The notes beneath the pieces are model-generated. The model worked only from the letters and a program-made list of their open reading frames with translations. It made no database searches and had not been told where the DNA came from. The position numbers and the translations under genes were made by a program. Below are positions 17,686 to 26,477 of a stretch of DNA of 64,000 nucleotides, one piece after another (position 1 is the stretch's first letter; each line of letters starts with the position of its first letter). This DNA is from Flavobacterium sp. CBA20B-1 (GTDB taxonomy: Bacteria > Bacteroidota > Bacteroidia > Flavobacteriales > Flavobacteriaceae), in the NCBI RefSeq assembly GCF_028473145.1, contig NZ_CP092370.1, positions 496,001 to 560,000 on the forward strand. Reading direction: 5' to 3'.

Positions 17686-18513
17686 ATGAAATCAATCAAT
17701 TGCAAAGGCAAATTAATCACGTTTGAAACGCCGAAAGTCATGGGGATTTTAAACATTACACCTAATTCGTTTTTCGATGGTGGATGGCATCATTCGCTAG
17801 AAAAAATCGAACAAAAAACCGAAAAAATGTTGCTAGAAGGCGCTGCTATTATTGATATTGGTGCGTATTCTACCCAACCAAATGCGCCTTTTGTTTCAGA
17901 AGAAGAAGAGTTGGAACGCATGGTGCCGGTGGTGAAGCATTTGGTGAAAAAATTTCCGAATGCTGTTTTTTCGATTGATACGTTCAGAGCCGAAGTTGCC
18001 AAGCAAACCTTGGATTTGGGTGCGGCAATGATAAACGATGTTTCGGCAGGCAATTTAGACGATCAAATGATGCCCGTTGTAGGTAGTTTTAAAGTGCCTT
18101 ACATTATGATGCACATGAAAGGAACGCCGCAAAGCATGCAACAGTTTACCGATTATGACGATGTGATGCACGAAATGATTTATTATTTTTCCGATAAAAT
18201 GGCACAGGCGCAAGCGCACGGAATTGTTGATGTGATTGTGGATCCCGGATTTGGATTTTCGAAAACGTTGGATCAGAATTATGAAGTTTTGAATAAGTTG
18301 GATTTGTTGCAAAATTTGAATGTTCCCGTATTATCGGCACTTTCAAGAAAATCGATGATTTATAAGTTTTTTGAAACCACTCCGCAAGAAGCATTAAACG
18401 GAACAACCGTTTTAAACACGATTTCGTTGATAAAAGGCGCGAATTTGTTGCGGGTGCACGATGTGAAAGAAGCGGTGGAATGTGTGAAGTTATATACGAA
18501 AACATATTGTTAA
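17686..18513 (+). CDS. folP: Dihydropteroate synthase
   Basis: 275 aa TIM barrel condensing p-aminobenzoate with dihydropterin pyrophosphate in folate synthesis; target of sulfonamides. Seen: VMGILNITPNSFFDGG (pyrophosphate loop, Asn), IDIGAYSTQPNA, FSIDTFRAEVAKQTLDLG, INDVSAGNLD, MMHMKGTPQSMQ, VDPGFGFSKTLDQN (pterin pocket), and SRKSMI near the C-terminus. All key blocks intact. Divergent from the DUF1599 gene, a conserved arrangement in Bacteroidota. Confidence 0.96.
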   Translation: MKSINCKGKLITFETPKVMGILNITPNSFFDGGWHHSLEKIEQKTEKMLLEGAAIIDIGAYSTQPNAPFVSEEEELERMVPVVKHLVKKFPNAVFSIDTFRAEVAKQTLDLGAAMINDVSAGNLDDQMMPVVGSFKVPYIMMHMKGTPQSMQQFTDYDDVMHEMIYYFSDKMAQAQAHGIVDVIVDPGFGFSKTLDQNYEVLNKLDLLQNLNVPVLSALSRKSMIYKFFETTPQEALNGTTVLNTISLIKGANLLRVHDVKEAVECVKLYTKTYC

Positions 18514-18518
18514 ATTTG

Positions 18519-18649
18519 CCACAGATGCACAGATAAAAAATGCTTATTTATTAAAGGAACTATTAAGATTTTCTAATTTCGATTATTAATATTATCTGTG
18601 TGCAGTTTATAATTTAAAAAGATAAAAATTTAAATCTGTGCATCTGTGG
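18519..18649. repeat. Dispersed intergenic element with 16-bp terminal inverted repeats (copy B)
   Basis: CCACAGATGCACAGAT (18519-18534) and its exact reverse complement ATCTGTGCATCTGTGG (18634-18649) bound a 131-bp AT-rich non-coding element, starting 6 bp after the folP stop. The ends are those of copy A (9625-9799). The interior contains a further ATCTGTGTGCAG word. Transcribed, it would form a long hairpin. Confidence 0.75.
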
Positions 18650-18669
18650 TAAAAAAATAAAATCTATTA

Positions 18670-19263
18670 ATGATTATGAAAGCTAAACTATTTACCTTAA
18701 TTTTTGGTGCGATTTTATTTGCATCATGCCAACAAAAAGAAATGAAAATTAGTCGATCTGATTTTTCTGTTGTAACCGAAATGACCGATTTTAGTCCGGC
18801 ATATATTTTAAAAAACGAAGCAGGAAAAGTTGAAATTAAAAAAAACAGCTTAATAGGAAACACGCATTGGGTGCTTTCAGTTGATAGAAATTTAACGTTG
18901 AATGAAGTAGCTCCGTTTTTACAAGAACTAACCCAAAAAAAACATAAAAAAGGCGGCATGCACGAAGATACCAAAGCTATTTATTTGGTGTATAGCGATA
19001 CACTTCACAAACAAAATGCGTATGTAAAAATGCCTTTTAAAAGATTTGCTTTAGAAGAACAACCCGTTTATGAATTAGCTGAAGGAGTACAGAGTTTGCT
19101 GTTAAAATCAGTAGCTGACGCAAAAAATCCTTTGAATAAAACACAAACTTATTTGGTAAGAATTGATAAAAATATAGGTATAGAAACTTTTGTGAATATT
19201 TTAATTGAATTAGAAAAACAAAAAATTTCTGAAAGCTTGAATAGTGAAGTTTATGTGAATTAG
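18670..19263 (+). CDS. Lipoprotein of unknown function
   Basis: 197 aa with a lipoprotein signal (MKAKLFTLIFGAILFASC, lipid-attached Cys near residue 20). The mature part is soluble, rich in Lys and Glu, with no recognisable domain. Start may be the ATG at 18670 or at 18676. It follows repeat copy B by 20 bp and ends before a terminator at 19282. Confidence 0.6.
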   Translation: MIMKAKLFTLIFGAILFASCQQKEMKISRSDFSVVTEMTDFSPAYILKNEAGKVEIKKNSLIGNTHWVLSVDRNLTLNEVAPFLQELTQKKHKKGGMHEDTKAIYLVYSDTLHKQNAYVKMPFKRFALEEQPVYELAEGVQSLLLKSVADAKNPLNKTQTYLVRIDKNIGIETFVNILIELEKQKISESLNSEVYVN

Positions 19264-19281
19264 ATCCTTTATTTATGAATA

Positions 19282-19304
19282 GAAATGAGCTTTAGCTCGT
19301 TTTT
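19282..19304 (+). terminator. Terminator hairpin after the lipoprotein gene
   Basis: GAGC-TTTA-GCTC stem, extended by A-U/G-U pairs, then GTTTTTG, 20 bp after the stop. Confidence 0.6.
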
Positions 19305-19315
19305 GTATGAAATCT

Positions 19316-19580
19316 TCAAATAGCAAATTCAAATAGCAAATTCAAATAGCAAATTCAAATAGCAAATTCAAATAGCAAATTCAAATAGCAAATTCAAATA
19401 GCAAATTCAAATAGCAAATTCAAATAGCAAATTCAAATAGCAAATTCAAATAGCAAATTCAAATAGCAAATTCAAATAGCAAATTCAAATAGCAAATTCA
19501 AATAGCAAATTCAAATAGCAAATTCAAATAGCAAATTCAAATAGCAAATTCAAATAGCAAATTCAAATAGCAAATTCAAA
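19316..19580. repeat. Homogeneous 13-bp tandem repeat array (about 20.4 copies)
   Basis: Unit TCAAATAGCAAAT repeats without a single mismatch from 19316 to 19580. On the minus strand the unit is TTTGAATTTG followed by CTA. The same TTTGAATTTG core plus three other bases builds the array at 26735-27312. It lies in the 476-bp non-coding gap between two convergent genes (lipoprotein + and rlmH -). The perfect homogeneity points to recent expansion; the copy number could also be affected by assembly. Confidence 0.95.
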
Positions 19581-19728
19581 CATCAACTTTAAACATCAAC
19601 TTTAAACATCAACTTTAAACCTTCATATTCAAACTTTCAACTTTAAACCTTCATATTCAAACTTTCAACTTTAAACCTTAACCCTAAAACCTCAATAACA
19701 ATATACAGAAATACAATTTACATTATAC
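19581..19728 (-). repeat. Degenerate repeats and 16-bp leader flanking the 13-mer array
   Basis: Reading on the minus strand from rlmH: a 16-bp word GTATAATGTAAATTGT (19728-19713), about 40 bp of AT-rich sequence, two copies of a 28-bp unit (19620-19675), three copies of the 13-bp unit AAACATCAACTTT (plus-strand form, about 19578-19618), then the homogeneous array. The same 16-bp word precedes the second array at 26649-26664 in the matching relative orientation, so this is a modular element with a defined entry side. Confidence 0.75.
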
Positions 19729-19739
19729 TTTTCTACATT

Positions 19740-20213
19740 CTACTGATGATGATACGGTTCATTCTTTAAAATAGTGAAGCCACGGTAAATTTGTTCAATA
19801 ACAAACAAACGAACCATTTGGTGTGAAAACGTCATGGCAGAAAGCGAAATTTTCCCGTTTGCTTTTTTATAAACATCATCAGAAAAACCATAAGGTCCGC
19901 CAATTACAAACACTAAGGTTTTAATACCTGCATTCATTTTCTTTTGCAGTTCATCGGCAAAACCAACGCTTGAAAAACTTTTTCCGTTTTCATCTAATAA
20001 AATCAAATGATCGGTTGCAGTTAGTTTGCTTAAAATCAATTCGCCTTCTTTTTGTTTTTGTTGCGCTTCCGAAAGGTTTTTAACGTTTTTAATATCGGCA
20101 ATAACCTCTAAATCAAACTTAATGTAAAAGCTCAAACGCTTGGTGTATTCATCAATTAACGCTTGCAGGTTTTTATTGTCGGTTTTACCAATTGCCAAAA
20201 GTTTGATGTTCAT
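19740..20213 (-). CDS. rlmH: 23S rRNA pseudouridine-1915 N3-methyltransferase RlmH (SPOUT family)
   Basis: 157 aa from the ATG at 20213 (MNIKLLAIGKTDNKNLQAL), the usual RlmH length; an in-frame ATG at 20231 would add six residues. Seen: LILLDENGKSFSSVGFA, FVIGGPYGFSDDVYKKA (the GGP-G SAM-binding knot loop), and the C-terminal LSAMTFSHQMVRLFVIEQIYR / YHHQ, where the terminal His-rich tail is conserved. Methylates the pseudouridine at position 1915 in helix 69 of 23S rRNA. Its 3' end abuts the leader of the repeat array. Confidence 0.96.
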   Translation of the reverse strand: MNIKLLAIGKTDNKNLQALIDEYTKRLSFYIKFDLEVIADIKNVKNLSEAQQKQKEGELILSKLTATDHLILLDENGKSFSSVGFADELQKKMNAGIKTLVFVIGGPYGFSDDVYKKANGKISLSAMTFSHQMVRLFVIEQIYRGFTILKNEPYHHQ

Positions 20214-20243
20214 AGAAATTCGTTTTTGCAAAAATAGTGCAGT

Positions 20244-20588
20244 TTAACCAATTCCCAAACCATTCTCTACCGTTTTTCCTGGAGCAAGCAGGGTAACTTC
20301 TTTATCGCTGCCCACAACACCCAAAACCAAACATTCACTCATAAAATCGGCAATTTGCTTGGGTGGAAAATTAACAACTGCAATAATTTGTTTACCTATT
20401 AAATCATCGATACCATACAAAGCGGTAATTTGTGCCGATGTTTTTTTAATGCCAATTTCTAATCCGAAATCAATCCACAGTTTATACGCCGGATTTTTAG
20501 CTTTTTCAAAAGGTTGTGCATCAATGATGGTTCCTACACGCATATCGATCTTTTCAAAATCGTTCCAAGAAATTGTGGGTTTGATCAT
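20244..20588 (-). CDS. tRNA-binding domain protein (CsaA-like)
   Basis: 114 aa, a free-standing EMAP/tRNA-binding OB-fold. Seen: FEKIDMRVGTIIDAQPFEKA, the LWIDFGLEIGIKKTSAQIT strand region, GKQIIAVVNFPPKQIADFMSE, and LGVVGSDKEVTLLAPGK. This is the CsaA-type export chaperone family in Gram-positives; in Bacteroidota the role is unproven, and tRNA or unfolded-protein binding are both possible. It precedes rlmH by 30 bp on the same strand. Confidence 0.85.
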   Translation of the reverse strand: MIKPTISWNDFEKIDMRVGTIIDAQPFEKAKNPAYKLWIDFGLEIGIKKTSAQITALYGIDDLIGKQIIAVVNFPPKQIADFMSECLVLGVVGSDKEVTLLAPGKTVENGLGIG

Positions 20589-20607
20589 AAGTATGAATTA
20601 AAAAAAT

Positions 20608-21165
20608 TTAGTTAACAAAAAATGTATTTAATATGCTTTCTTCTTTTGGGTTCAATAATTCCCAAATGGAATGCTCAATTTTTTTTAAATCCTCTAAGCA
20701 AAGCAAAACAGATGTTTCAAAGATTAATTCTGGTAAATTAGTTTCCTTATGATAATTAAAGAAAATAAGTTTACCATATTCAATATTATTTTCTTCTTTT
20801 ACAATATCAATTCCAGTAGCTAATTTATTAAATGGAATTGTTTTTAGATTTGTAGTGATAATTCTATAATTGTAATTATAACTAATGGTTTTAGCATTTA
20901 TAATGATGAATTCCTTACCAAAACAATTCCAAATTAAATAGCGAACAGGAAAAATAATAATTAGTCCTATTATAATTATTGCAGGTAAAATAAAATCAGA
21001 TGAATTTTCTGGATTCTTGTAGGAACCAAGTGCAAATATGAAGAGTGGTATTAGTGCGATTAAAATAGTAATCAATAGAAGTATTTTTCCAAAGAACGAA
21101 GCTCTTACATTTAATTCTAAATACAAATTAAGAGTATCTGTCTTTTTTTTATAATAGTTATTCAT
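20608..21165 (-). CDS. Membrane protein of unknown function
   Basis: 185 aa from the ATG at 21165 (MNNYYKKKTDTLNLYLEL). Two adjacent membrane helices (about residues 22-45 and 58-80) followed by a soluble C-terminal domain, resembling PH-like (bPH) membrane proteins in layout, though no family is certain. An ATG at 21216 would add 17 residues overlapping the divergent nadC promoter region and is less likely. Confidence 0.55.
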   Translation of the reverse strand: MNNYYKKKTDTLNLYLELNVRASFFGKILLLITILIALIPLFIFALGSYKNPENSSDFILPAIIIIGLIIIFPVRYLIWNCFGKEFIIINAKTISYNYNYRIITTNLKTIPFNKLATGIDIVKEENNIEYGKLIFFNYHKETNLPELIFETSVLLCLEDLKKIEHSIWELLNPKEESILNTFFVN

Positions 21166-21232
21166 TTTCCTTTGATTGAGAGTTAGTAAAAATACCAAAA
21201 ATTTGTACTTTAGCAATTAAAGATAGAAAAAA

Positions 21233-22093
21233 ATGATTTCAGAAGAACAATTTACGAACGAATTAAAATTAATTATAGAAAATGCCATTCGCGAAGATGT
21301 GGGCGATGGCGATCACAGCTCGTTAGCTTGTATTCCGACAAATGCCATGGGAAAAGCAAAATTATTGGTAAAAGACGAAGGAATTTTGGCCGGAGTTGAT
21401 TTTGCTAAAATGGTTTTCCATTATGTGGATCCGGAAATGCAGGTGGAAGTGTTGATTCCTGATGGAACTCCTGTAAAATACGGCGATATTGCTTTTTATG
21501 TAACCGGAAAATCACAATCAATTTTAAAAGCAGAGCGCGTGGTGTTGAATTCCATGCAGCGAATGAGTTCCATTGCCACTAAAACCAAATTTTTTGTTGA
21601 TTTGGTAGAAGGCACCAAAGCAAAAGTGCTGGATACCCGAAAAACCACACCAGGAATTCGTGCCATAGAAAAATGGGCGGTGAAGATTGGCGGTGGCGAA
21701 AACCATCGTTTTGCGCTGTATGATATGATTATGTTAAAGGACAATCATATTGATTTTGCGGGTGGAATTACTCAAGCAATCACACAAACAAAACAGTATT
21801 TAAAAGACCACAATAAAGATTTAAAAATTATTGTGGAAGCCCGAAATTTAACCGAAATCGAAGAAATTCTGCAAAACGAAGGCGTTTATCAAATTTTAAT
21901 TGATAATTTTAATTACGAAGATACCAAAACTGCCGTTGCGATGATTAATGGCAAATGTTTGGCAGAATCTTCGGGGAATATCAACGAAAAAACCATTCGT
22001 AATTATGCAGCATGTGGTGTAGATTTTATATCGAGTGGCGCATTGACACATTCGGTCTATAATATGGATTTAAGTTTAAAAGCGGTTCTGTAA
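21233..22093 (+). CDS. nadC: Nicotinate-nucleotide diphosphorylase (carboxylating)
   Basis: 286 aa, quinolinate phosphoribosyltransferase of de novo NAD synthesis. Seen: ENAIREDVGDGDHSSLACIP, ERVVLNSMQRMSSIAT, VLDTRKTTPGIRAIEKWAVK (quinolinate-binding Arg/Lys), GGGENHRFALYDMIMLKDNH, IIVEARNLTE, ILIDNF, and AESSGNINEKTIRNYAACGV with the closing SSGALTHS. All blocks present. Followed after 1 bp by the YihY gene. A weak -7 box (TACTTTAG) occurs about 20 bp upstream. Confidence 0.97.
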   Translation: MISEEQFTNELKLIIENAIREDVGDGDHSSLACIPTNAMGKAKLLVKDEGILAGVDFAKMVFHYVDPEMQVEVLIPDGTPVKYGDIAFYVTGKSQSILKAERVVLNSMQRMSSIATKTKFFVDLVEGTKAKVLDTRKTTPGIRAIEKWAVKIGGGENHRFALYDMIMLKDNHIDFAGGITQAITQTKQYLKDHNKDLKIIVEARNLTEIEEILQNEGVYQILIDNFNYEDTKTAVAMINGKCLAESSGNINEKTIRNYAACGVDFISSGALTHSVYNMDLSLKAVL

Positions 22094-22094
22094 A

Positions 22095-23024
22095 TTGGGC
22101 AAAAAAACAGTGAAAATAACAAAAATTCCAATAGTAGGTAAACTCATTAAGTTTTCCATGCGGGCAAAAGTTCCGGGATTGGAAGGTTTAACGTTGTATC
22201 AGTTATTGCGTATTTATTTTGCCGGAATTGTAGAAGGCGCCCTTAATTACAAAGCAGGTTCTATTGCTTTCACGTTTTTTATGGCTTTGTTTCCGTTTGC
22301 ATTATTTTTACTGAATTTAATACCTTATATTCCAATAGATAATTTTCAAGAAAGCTTTTTGCTTTTTGTAGAAGAAAATGTTCCGCCCACTACTTATGAT
22401 GCCATTGAATTGATATTGATTGATATTATGAGCAATTCGTATAGAAGTTTATTGTCAACCGGGGTGATTATGTCGGTGATTTTTATGGCAAATGGCGTAA
22501 ATGCCATCATCAATGGGTTTCAGTCATCGGCACATTTATCGGTATCAAGAAATTTTTTCCGGCAATATTTAATAGCCATCATTTTATCGGTTTTGTTGAG
22601 TTTAATGTTGGTACTTTCCGTAGCGGTTTATTTAACAGTTGAAGTATTAATGCACGTTTCCGATTTTCCTTGGGCAGCAGATATTGCCCGAAATCTCTTT
22701 GTGGTATTAATGATTTTGCTCACTGTTTCCATTCTTTATAAATTCGGAACAAAAGAAACCAAACATTTAGCTTTTATATCATACGGCTCGGTTTTTACAA
22801 CCATTTTAATGTCGCTCACATCAGTAGCTTTCGGGTTTTATGTGTCGAAATTTGCAAAATATAATGAGTTGTATGGATCAATTGGCACACTTTTGGTTAT
22901 AATGATTTACATCTGGATCAATTGCATGATTTTATTATTAGGTTTTGAATTAAATGCTGCGATTTATACAGCCAAAAGAAGAAATTTGTATATTAGTAAC
23001 AATAAAAACAAGAATAAGATATGA
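22095..23024 (+). CDS. YihY/virulence factor BrkB family membrane protein
   Basis: 309 aa with six predicted membrane helices. Family features seen: YKAGSIAFTFFMALFPFALF in helix 1, a glycine-rich VNAIINGFQSSAHLS segment, and YGSIGTLLVIMIYIWINCMI near the end with GFELNAAIY. Formerly called RNase BN, an activity now assigned elsewhere; function unknown. Start is a TTG at 22095, one base after the nadC stop, with no ATG or GTG nearby giving the full first helix, so it is coupled to nadC. Confidence 0.85.
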   Translation: MGKKTVKITKIPIVGKLIKFSMRAKVPGLEGLTLYQLLRIYFAGIVEGALNYKAGSIAFTFFMALFPFALFLLNLIPYIPIDNFQESFLLFVEENVPPTTYDAIELILIDIMSNSYRSLLSTGVIMSVIFMANGVNAIINGFQSSAHLSVSRNFFRQYLIAIILSVLLSLMLVLSVAVYLTVEVLMHVSDFPWAADIARNLFVVLMILLTVSILYKFGTKETKHLAFISYGSVFTTILMSLTSVAFGFYVSKFAKYNELYGSIGTLLVIMIYIWINCMILLLGFELNAAIYTAKRRNLYISNNKNKNKI

Positions 23025-23446
23025 AAAAAGTATTAGCAACTTTTGTATTAACGGCTTTTGCTGCAATCAGCATGCAAGCACAAACAGTAACTGGTAAGTG
23101 GAAAACGATTGATGACGAAACAGGTAAAGCAAAATCGATTGTAGAAATTTCGGAAAAAAATGGTAAAATTTACGGAAAAGTAGTTGAAATTTTAACCGAT
23201 AAAAAAGATGCCAAATGCGATAAATGTCCCGGTGCCGATAAAGGCAAACCCATTAAAGGTTTAACAATTATTAAAGGACTTTCTAAAGACGGTAAGGAAT
23301 ATTCGGGCGGAACAATTACCGATCCATCTTCAGGAAAAGAGTATAAATGTTTATTAAAACTAAACGGTGCCGATAAATTAGATGTTCGTGGATACATTGG
23401 AATCCAAGCATTAGGACGCACACAAACCTGGGTACGCGTTAAATAA
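23021..23446 (+). CDS. DUF2147 exported protein
   Basis: 141 aa with a signal peptide (MKKVLATFVLTAFAAISMQAQ) and a mature domain opening TVTGKWKTIDDETGKAKSIV and containing the CDKCPGADKGKPIKGL motif, characteristic of DUF2147, a lipocalin-like exported family of unknown ligand. ATG overlaps the YihY stop by 4 bp (ATGA). Last gene of the nadC-YihY-DUF2147 unit. Confidence 0.88.
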   Translation: MKKVLATFVLTAFAAISMQAQTVTGKWKTIDDETGKAKSIVEISEKNGKIYGKVVEILTDKKDAKCDKCPGADKGKPIKGLTIIKGLSKDGKEYSGGTITDPSSGKEYKCLLKLNGADKLDVRGYIGIQALGRTQTWVRVK

Positions 23447-23468
23447 TTTTGTAAGATGAACTATATAT

Positions 23469-23501
23469 ACCTGCAAGTTTTTTTTAAACTTGTAGGTTTT
23501 T
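23469..23501 (+). terminator. Terminator after the nadC operon
   Basis: 12-bp stem ACCTGCAAGTTT (23469-23480) / AAACTTGTAGGT (23486-23497, one G-U) followed by T's. Confidence 0.8.
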
Positions 23502-23525
23502 ATTTTTAAGAAAATTTAGATACTG

Positions 23526-23939
23526 ATGAAAAGTTATGTGCTTAAATTATTTGTTGTAATTCCTTTTTTGTTTATTTCATGCTCTGAAAAAAACATTAAC
23601 AATCCAGATGAGGTTTATGAGTTGTGGCTAGGAGAGAAACCATTAGAAAATATTAATCCGATAAATGGAAATTATTGGCAGTCTGCACATTTTACAAATG
23701 AATATATTCTTTTTTTAGAGGTTGAGGCGCACAAAAAATTTTGGGAAGTGTTTGTAAAGGAGCATAATTTAATTGTTGATACTCTTGACAATAGTTTTTT
23801 AATTTCTGATAAACCAGATTGGTTTCATCCGCCAAAAAATACAATTAAATATAAAATTAATGATTCATTTGATCAAGGTTCAAGATACTTTCAAGATACC
23901 ATAAATGATAAAATATATATTTACGAAATTCAGTTGTAA
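23526..23939 (+). CDS. Small lipoprotein of unknown function
   Basis: 137 aa, lipoprotein signal MKSYVLKLFVVIPFLFISC (Cys19). The mature protein is acidic and rich in Trp/Phe, with no recognisable domain. It is isolated between the terminator at 23469 and the priA promoter. AT-rich relative to neighbours. Confidence 0.6.
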   Translation: MKSYVLKLFVVIPFLFISCSEKNINNPDEVYELWLGEKPLENINPINGNYWQSAHFTNEYILFLEVEAHKKFWEVFVKEHNLIVDTLDNSFLISDKPDWFHPPKNTIKYKINDSFDQGSRYFQDTINDKIYIYEIQL

Positions 23940-23988
23940 AATCAACATAAATAAAAACGATTAAGAATAAAACGCTAAAAGCTTTTTG

Positions 23989-23996
23989 TATCTTTG
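23989..23996 (+). promoter_or_regulatory. -7 box TATCTTTG, 4 nt before the priA ATG
   Basis: Perfect TAnnTTTG; spacing to the ATG at 24001 is 4 nt, so the message would start at the start codon. No clear -33 TTG at the right distance. Confidence 0.45.
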
Positions 23997-24000
23997 TTTT

Positions 24001-26451
24001 ATGGATTATTTTATAGATGTTGTTGTACCCTTATCGCTAGCAACCACCTTCACATATAAGGTTTCTCAAGCAGAACATCAGTTTTTGCAGCCTGGTATGC
24101 GCGTTGCTGTTCCATTTGGCAAACGCTTGATATATACCGCAATTGTGTGGGCAAAACACCATGAAACACCAGCACTTTATGAACCCAAAGATATCCTTAC
24201 AATTATAGATGAACAACCCATTGCAACTCCAATTCAACTAGAATTTTGGCAGTGGATTGCCAATTATTACATGTGTTCGTTGGGCGAAGTGTACAAAGCA
24301 GCTTTGCCTTCGGCTTTTTTGTTAGAAAGCGAAACCATTTTAAGCTTAAACACCCATTTAACGGTAGATTTAAGCACACTTACCGATGATGAATACCTGC
24401 TTTTTGAAGCTTTTGAACAGCAACCCATTCTTCGGTTTGATGAGGTTCAGAATATATTAAACAAAAAAAAGGTTTTCCATGTGATTGATGCCTTACTGCA
24501 AAAAGAAATCATTTACCTAAACCAACATATTCACGAAAAATACAAGCCAAAACTAGTAAAATATGTTGCTTTGCACGAAAACTATAAAGAAGAACAAAAA
24601 CTAATACACCTGTTAGACCATCAACTGAAAACAGAAAAACAGCGTGCACTTGTCTTAAAGTATTTTCAATTACAAGCCAAAAACACACCCATTGCCTTAA
24701 AAGAGTTGTTGAAAGAAGCCGAAGTTTCAGCAGCCATTTTTAGTAATTTAGAAAAGAAAGAAATTTTTACGGTTTATACATTGGCTGAAGACCGTGTACA
24801 GTTCCATGACGCCTTTTTAGATGATATCGATTTCACCCAAAAACAGCAAGCAACGCTGCAAAATATTCAAACATCGTTTCAAAAACACGATGTAACCCTT
24901 TTAAACGCAGTAACTGGTTCTGGTAAAACCGAAATGTATATAGAATTGATAAAAGAAGCTGTACAAAACCAACAACAAGTACTTTTTCTAGTGCCCGAAA
25001 TTGGTTTAACCACGCAATTAGTACAGCGGTTAACAGCCTATTTTGGCAACAAAGTAGCAGTTTACAACTCAAAATATTCCGAAAACGAAAGGGTAGAGGT
25101 GTACCACCACGTTTTAAACCATACCGAAAATGCACAAATTGTAATAGGATCACGTTCATCGGTTTTTCTTCCCTTCAAAAATTTACAGTTAATCATTATA
25201 GACGAAGAACACGAAGCCAGTTATAAACAAGCCGATCCAGCGCCGCGCTTTCATGCACGCGACGCAGCCATTGTATTAGCAAAAATGTTCAAAGCCAAAG
25301 TGTTGGTAGGCTCTGCCACACCAAGCTTAGAAAGTTATTACAATGCCTACCAACAAAAATATGGCTATGTGGAACTCAATCAACGATTTACAAATGTTCA
25401 ATTGCCAGAAGTAGTAGTAGTAGATTTAAAAGAAGCTCGAAAAAAGAAAGAAGTAAACGGCTTTTTCAGCATCAAATTAATCGATGCCATGAACGAAGCC
25501 TTTTACAACGGCGAACAAGTATTGCTTTTTCAAAATCGCCGAGGTTTTTCTCCCGTTTTAGAATGCTTAACCTGTGGCCACGTTCCGCACTGCACCATGT
25601 GCGATGTAAGCCTCACCTATTACAAACGACAAAATTATTTAAAATGCCACTATTGCGGATACACCATGGCAATGCCCACCAAATGCCATTCGTGCCACAG
25701 CAATGAATTATCCACCAAAGGGTTAGGAACCGAACAGATAGAAGATGCTCTGCGAACCATTTTTCCAAATAAAAATATCGCACGAATGGATCAAGATACC
25801 ACACGCGGTAAATTTGCTTTTGAGCGCTTGATCGACGGATTCAAAAACAGAGAAATAGACGTAATGGTCGGCACCCAAATGCTAGCCAAAGGACTCGATT
25901 TTGATAATGTTATACTTGTAGGTATCATGAATGCAGACAGTTTACTCACACTACCAGATTTTCGAGCATACGAACGAGCATATCAATTGCTTACACAAGT
26001 AGCAGGACGTTCCGGCCGAAAAAACAAACAAGGAAAAGTAATCATTCAAACCTATAATCCGTATCACAACACCATACAACAAGTTACCCAAAACAACTAT
26101 CAAGCCATGTTTAAAGAACAAATGTATGAACGCCTACATTTTAAATATCCGCCTTTTTACCGTTTGATACGATTACAGCTAAAACACACCAATTTCGATA
26201 AAACAAAAGACGCAGCCCAATGGCTTGCAACCAATCTGCGAAGCAACATCGCCGATATCTTAGTGTTAGGACCACAAGAACCATCTGTAAACCGTATCCG
26301 AAATAAGTACATACAAATCATTTTAGTAAAAATGCCCATCAATAAATCGGCACATTCATTAAAAGCAGCCATCCAAAAAAGCATCAATAGTTTAGACAGC
26401 ATCGGTGCCTTCAAGGCCGTAAGAACCACAATAAATGTAGATTTTTATTAA
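24001..26451 (+). CDS. priA: Primosomal protein N' (replication restart helicase PriA)
   Basis: 816 aa, SF2 3'-to-5' DNA helicase restarting stalled forks. In order: N-terminal 3'BD (MDYFIDVVVPLSLATTFTYK), winged helix, Walker A NAVTGSGKTEMY near residue 305, Walker B IIDEEHEASYKQ, then four zinc Cys pairs (CLTCGHVPHCTMC, CHYCGY, CHSC), and helicase motif VI QVAGRSGRKNKQGKV. The start at 24001 is chosen because the family begins at MDYF; an upstream ATG at 23986 would overlap the -7 box. C-terminal domain complete. Confidence 0.97.
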   Translation: MDYFIDVVVPLSLATTFTYKVSQAEHQFLQPGMRVAVPFGKRLIYTAIVWAKHHETPALYEPKDILTIIDEQPIATPIQLEFWQWIANYYMCSLGEVYKAALPSAFLLESETILSLNTHLTVDLSTLTDDEYLLFEAFEQQPILRFDEVQNILNKKKVFHVIDALLQKEIIYLNQHIHEKYKPKLVKYVALHENYKEEQKLIHLLDHQLKTEKQRALVLKYFQLQAKNTPIALKELLKEAEVSAAIFSNLEKKEIFTVYTLAEDRVQFHDAFLDDIDFTQKQQATLQNIQTSFQKHDVTLLNAVTGSGKTEMYIELIKEAVQNQQQVLFLVPEIGLTTQLVQRLTAYFGNKVAVYNSKYSENERVEVYHHVLNHTENAQIVIGSRSSVFLPFKNLQLIIIDEEHEASYKQADPAPRFHARDAAIVLAKMFKAKVLVGSATPSLESYYNAYQQKYGYVELNQRFTNVQLPEVVVVDLKEARKKKEVNGFFSIKLIDAMNEAFYNGEQVLLFQNRRGFSPVLECLTCGHVPHCTMCDVSLTYYKRQNYLKCHYCGYTMAMPTKCHSCHSNELSTKGLGTEQIEDALRTIFPNKNIARMDQDTTRGKFAFERLIDGFKNREIDVMVGTQMLAKGLDFDNVILVGIMNADSLLTLPDFRAYERAYQLLTQVAGRSGRKNKQGKVIIQTYNPYHNTIQQVTQNNYQAMFKEQMYERLHFKYPPFYRLIRLQLKHTNFDKTKDAAQWLATNLRSNIADILVLGPQEPSVNRIRNKYIQIILVKMPINKSAHSLKAAIQKSINSLDSIGAFKAVRTTINVDFY

Positions 26452-26477
26452 TCATAAATCTAGTTTAATTTTAATCA

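Noticed and set aside
17600..17695. Longer start for the DUF1599 gene
   Set aside because: It would overlap the folP start and add an unrelated hydrophobic stretch.
19316..19580. Possible CRISPR array
   Set aside because: Units are contiguous 13-mers with no spacers and no cas genes nearby.
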